From assembly GCA_913058575.1 (NCBI GenBank), contig CAJXRF010000005.1, forward strand, positions 52,103 to 116,102: a stretch of DNA of 64,000 bases. Reading direction: 5' to 3'. Shown piece by piece: positions 61,411 through 64,000 of the stretch. How positions within the stretch are numbered: the first letter of the stretch is position 1; every line of letters starts with the position of its first letter. Made by a program: the position numbers and the translations under genes. The notes under the pieces are model-generated. The model saw nothing but the letters and a program-made list of their open reading frames with translations, searched no databases and had not been told where the DNA came from. Origin of the DNA: an uncultured Bermanella sp. Its GTDB lineage: Bacteria; Pseudomonadota; Gammaproteobacteria; Pseudomonadales; Oceanobacteraceae.

Positions 61411-62625
61411 TTAACTTTCCGTCATTTGCTTAATGAAACTCATCCAGCCTTTTGCTTGGCTGGATGATGATGGAATGGCAGCGGCTTTACTGAGGGTTGT
61501 TAAGGCTTGTCGAGACTGCCCTAAATTAAATTGACTGATGCCATTCAATACAAATACTTTGCCTCTTTGTTTTTCGGTTAATTTCAGTGAAAACATTGAA
61601 TTAGCCACCTCTATGGTTTGTTTCCATTTCTCTGAATCGGCCAATAATTGCATCAACCTCAAACCGCGCTTAGGTGTTGGATGACTTTCAAATAGTTTTG
61701 CCAATACAGCTTGGCCTTTATGAATTTCTTTAGATTGCATCCAAGCTTGTTGCAGTAGATTGAGGACTTTTTCATTTTCTTCTATGTTCCCATTATTTAG
61801 TGCACTTTCTAACAGGCTGGCCACCTTATAAGGGTCTCCCTGAGTGGCCAGTAACTGGGACAAATTAATGAACTCAGCTTCCTTTTCAATAAAGCCTTTT
61901 TTAAAGGCTAAATCAGAAGCAATGGCGGCTCCTTGATAATTCTCCATCAATTGATGAAGACCTGCTTTTTGGCGCCAATAATCTTTTTTATCTGGGTAAT
62001 TCAATACCAATAGATTGCTGTAGGTTAATGCCGATTGATAATCTTTTTTATGATAGGATCCTGAAAAAGCCATTTGCAACCAAGGTTCTTTTGGTTTTTG
62101 GGCAAGTTCAATGGCTTTAACAATATGTGGCAAACCTAGTTCAAAGTTATTTAAATAGTAATAACTGGCTGCCAACAGCGCATAAACAGGGGCGGATATT
62201 TTATATTCTTTATTGTTTACCGCAGCCTCAAGTAATTGGCTAATTTCCTGATATTTTTCTAAAGATAAATACACTTGTGCTAAAAAAAGTGTTAATTGCA
62301 ATTGTGTGGCACTGTCTAAATCCTGTTGTGAAATGGCTTTTTGTAGCAATTGAGAAGCCTGATTGTATTGCTCTAGTTTAACTTTTAACTGAGCGTGAGT
62401 TTGATAGGTTAACGCCATACCCAAGGCGTTACCGTCTAGGTCTTCGGCTAACTCTATTAGGCTGGCCTCAATTTCTTCTATGGTGCTTTTATCCTTCACG
62501 GGTGAAACTTCATTAATACTTTCTTGTATGTCATTTAACTTGTTAAATGTTCTGGGGCTTAATAGCGCGCTAAACGCTTGGGCGCTCACAAGTAAAAAAA
62601 TGACGCCCGCGAGAATTGTTCTCAT
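61411..62625 (-). CDS. TPR-repeat periplasmic protein of the TonB cluster
   Basis: A 404-residue protein with a signal peptide (MRTILAGVIFLLVSAQAFSA) and helical pairs of TPR type through most of the rest (for example YNQASQLLQKAISQQDLDSATQLQLTLFLAQVYLSLEKYQE). TPR proteins like this follow the TonB2-type operons of many gammaproteobacteria and are thought to assist TonB at the periplasmic side. The ORF opens at 62649 inside tonB; ATG 62625 is 1 bp after the tonB stop, gives a clean signal peptide, and is preferred. Confidence 0.85.
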   Translation of the reverse strand: MRTILAGVIFLLVSAQAFSALLSPRTFNKLNDIQESINEVSPVKDKSTIEEIEASLIELAEDLDGNALGMALTYQTHAQLKVKLEQYNQASQLLQKAISQQDLDSATQLQLTLFLAQVYLSLEKYQEISQLLEAAVNNKEYKISAPVYALLAASYYYLNNFELGLPHIVKAIELAQKPKEPWLQMAFSGSYHKKDYQSALTYSNLLVLNYPDKKDYWRQKAGLHQLMENYQGAAIASDLAFKKGFIEKEAEFINLSQLLATQGDPYKVASLLESALNNGNIEENEKVLNLLQQAWMQSKEIHKGQAVLAKLFESHPTPKRGLRLMQLLADSEKWKQTIEVANSMFSLKLTEKQRGKVFVLNGISQFNLGQSRQALTTLSKAAAIPSSSSQAKGWMSFIKQMTES

Positions 62626-62626
62626 T

Positions 62627-63238
62627 CTATTTTTCCAAGCTGAATTCAAATGTTTTGGTGGCTTGTTGAGGTACGGGTTTTCCGTCCGCTAATTTGGGTT
62701 TAAAGCGGTAGCGATAAGCTGCCCTCATTACTTCCCTTTCAAAAATGCCTTTGGGCTTAGCGTCTATCACTTCTACGTTTTCAACGGAGCCTTCTTTGGA
62801 TATGGCAAGGCGTACCACCACATAGCCTTCAATTTTACGAGACTTGGCTTGAGCTGGATATCTAGGCTGCACCTCTACAAGAGGGATCACGTCACTGTCC
62901 CCTACGCCATAGCCAGATAACATACTGCCCATGGCATCACCTTTAAAACTGCTTAAAGATGAATTGATGTTTGGCATGGATAGCTCTAATTGTTTTGAAG
63001 TTGCTTGTTGAAGTTGTGGTACTTCAAGAACCGGCGGCATTTTGGGTTTGGGGGGCTCTTTGTCATTACGTTGTTTGCTTTCGCTATTGGAATCTTTTAA
63101 TGCGCGAATAAAATCCACCATCGCCACTTCATCTCCACGATTTTTCTTTTCTACGCTGGGAGAAATCATCCATTGCATGGCCCAAAAAACCAGTAATGCG
63201 ATAACGATACCGATAGGCGTCACTAATACTAATCGCAT
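62627..63238 (-). CDS. TonB-family energy transducer
   Basis: A 203-residue TonB: a single N-terminal membrane segment (VLVTPIGIVIALLVFWAMQWMI), a short Pro-rich stretch (KEPPKPKMPPVLEVPQ), and a TonB C-terminal domain (VQPRYPAQAKSRKIEGYVVVRLAISKEGSVENVEVIDAKPKGIFEREVMRAAYRYRFKP). It is short, as in TonB2-type proteins, and lies 1 bp after exbD. It transmits proton-motive force to outer-membrane receptors; the receptors are not in this window. Confidence 0.92.
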   Translation of the reverse strand: MRLVLVTPIGIVIALLVFWAMQWMISPSVEKKNRGDEVAMVDFIRALKDSNSESKQRNDKEPPKPKMPPVLEVPQLQQATSKQLELSMPNINSSLSSFKGDAMGSMLSGYGVGDSDVIPLVEVQPRYPAQAKSRKIEGYVVVRLAISKEGSVENVEVIDAKPKGIFEREVMRAAYRYRFKPKLADGKPVPQQATKTFEFSLEK

Positions 63239-63239
63239 G

Positions 63240-63647
63240 TTACCTACCAGGGTCTGCTGCTATGGAAATACTGGATATGCCTGCCAAGCGCACTTGATCC
63301 ATGACCTGCACTAATAAGCCGGTTCTTGCATCGGTATCAGCTTGAATAACAACGCCGCTTTCTGGGCTTTCAGCTTTAAGTTTTTCAATGTTTGCCCTGA
63401 CGGAGCGGACATCAATGGCACGTTTATCGACCCAAATTTCACCATTGGGTTTGATCGCAACCATGATGTTGCCATTCTTGTCTTCACTGGCTGTAGAAGC
63501 AGAGGGACGACTCACACTGACACCACTTTCTTTTACAAAAGAGGTGGTTACAATAAAAAATATCAACATTATAAAAACGATATCGAGCATAGGCGTCATA
63601 TCAATGGTGGAGTCTTCTGCCTCCATGCTTACATGTTGCTTTCTCAT
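63240..63647 (-). CDS. ExbD-type biopolymer transport protein
   Basis: A 135-residue ExbD with one membrane segment, DMTPMLDIVFIMLIFFIVTTSFV, holding the essential Asp, and a periplasmic domain (GVVIQADTDARTGLLVQVMDQVRLAGISSISIAA). It forms the proton channel with the ExbB-type protein upstream and drives TonB downstream. Confidence 0.94.
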   Translation of the reverse strand: MRKQHVSMEAEDSTIDMTPMLDIVFIMLIFFIVTTSFVKESGVSVSRPSASTASEDKNGNIMVAIKPNGEIWVDKRAIDVRSVRANIEKLKAESPESGVVIQADTDARTGLLVQVMDQVRLAGISSISIAADPGR

Positions 63648-63661
63648 AACTTAATTCCTAA

Positions 63662-64000
63662 TTACTTAAGCAGTCTGTCCTGGAATATTTCCAGTTGTTT
63701 TTTAGCCAAACCATCAAAGCGAGTTTTAAAATACAAACCTATCAGCGAAACCACCATGCCTGCCATGGTCGGTACAGTTGCTTTAGATATTCCCGATGCC
63801 ATGGCTCTGGCATTGCCGGTTCCCGTCACTGCCATTACATCAAATACGGTGATCATTCCGGTCACTGTTCCTAAAAGTCCCAGTAAAGGGCAGATCATGA
63901 CCAGAAGCTGAATAATAGATCGATAACGCTGAAATTCGATGGCCACTTTAGAGATAATACTTTGGCGAATTTTTCGAGCATGCCAAGTATTGTGGTTATC
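63662..64000 (-). CDS. ExbB/TolQ/MotA-type proton channel, C-terminal part
   Basis: The frame is open to the right edge of the window, so the 63946 start in the ORF track is only an internal GTG. About 113 residues are visible, with membrane segments SIIQLLVMICPLLGLLGTVTGMITVFDVMA and TVPTMAGMVVSLIGLYF, and the ExbB pattern GLLGTVTGMI. The N-terminal part is missing. First gene seen of the exbB-exbD-tonB-TPR run; more genes of this kind could lie beyond the edge. Confidence 0.92.
   Translation of the reverse strand, partial: DNHNTWHARKIRQSIISKVAIEFQRYRSIIQLLVMICPLLGLLGTVTGMITVFDVMAVTGTGNARAMASGISKATVPTMAGMVVSLIGLYFKTRFDGLAKKQLEIFQDRLLK

Noticed and set aside
63342-63911. 189-residue plus-strand ORF opposite exbD/exbB
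   Set aside because: It is antisense to two clearly real genes and has no recognisable motif; a shadow ORF.

Overview
The window reads as a chromosomal segment of a gammaproteobacterium, most likely a marine Oceanospirillales/Pseudomonadales-type organism. This rests on gene content and order, not on a database search. Several blocks match, from memory, the order in Pseudomonas aeruginosa: yej transporter-mltD-methyltransferase-rnhA-dnaQ plus fimL; cysB-cysH-thrH-pabB; ppsR-ppsA-esterase-rraA; cysI-DUF934 near nfuA. Coding density is high, intergenic DNA is AT-leaning, and there is no rRNA, tRNA, CRISPR array, insertion sequence or prophage block that I can see.

Layout. 1-4052 (minus): oligopeptide ABC importer in the order yejB-yejE-yejA-yejF, with yejF cut by the window edge. 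4143-10136: lytic transglycosylase MltD, a YafS-like methyltransferase, a broken rnhA, dnaQ, fimL and an unknown membrane protein. 10230-15474: SCP2 protein, sohB, acuI-like reductase, a CPA2 antiporter and a DEAD-box helicase. 15650-27089: assimilatory sulfur genes (cysI, DUF934, cysB, cysH of the APS-reductase type, a TauE/SafE permease) interleaved with nfuA, purEK, a DAHP synthase, a small HTH protein with a divergent universal stress protein, thrH and pabB. 27298-31752: a compact four-gene envelope operon (C39 peptidase, beta-barrel, FadL-type barrel, MalM-like lipoprotein), the best candidate for an uncharacterised system here. 31765-41639: ppsR/ppsA, hydrolase, rraA, rapA, an HDOD protein, a radical SAM protein and DUF1285. 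41800-45530: ETF-ubiquinone oxidoreductase divergent from etfBA. 45700-53272: type II secretion genes gspEFGHIJKLM without gspC or gspD. 53284-64000: gor, a CheW protein interrupted by a zinc-binding CZB domain, pyrC followed by a lone tyrosine recombinase, thiI, a DUF350-like membrane protein, exonuclease III, and a TonB-ExbD-ExbB system with a TPR protein, cut by the right edge.

How the parts work together. The sulfur genes form a pathway in which CysB would control reduction of APS (CysH) and sulfite (CysI plus DUF934). The ETF genes face each other across a 20-bp perfect palindrome of PsrA type (CAAAC-N4-GTTTG), and the same core lies between the SCP2 gene and sohB-acuI, suggesting fatty-acid-responsive control at two loci. 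nfuA has an IscR-like site upstream. The most notable defect is rnhA: it carries a one-base frameshift in an A6 run and also an Asn in place of the first catalytic Asp, so RNase HI from this locus should be inactive.
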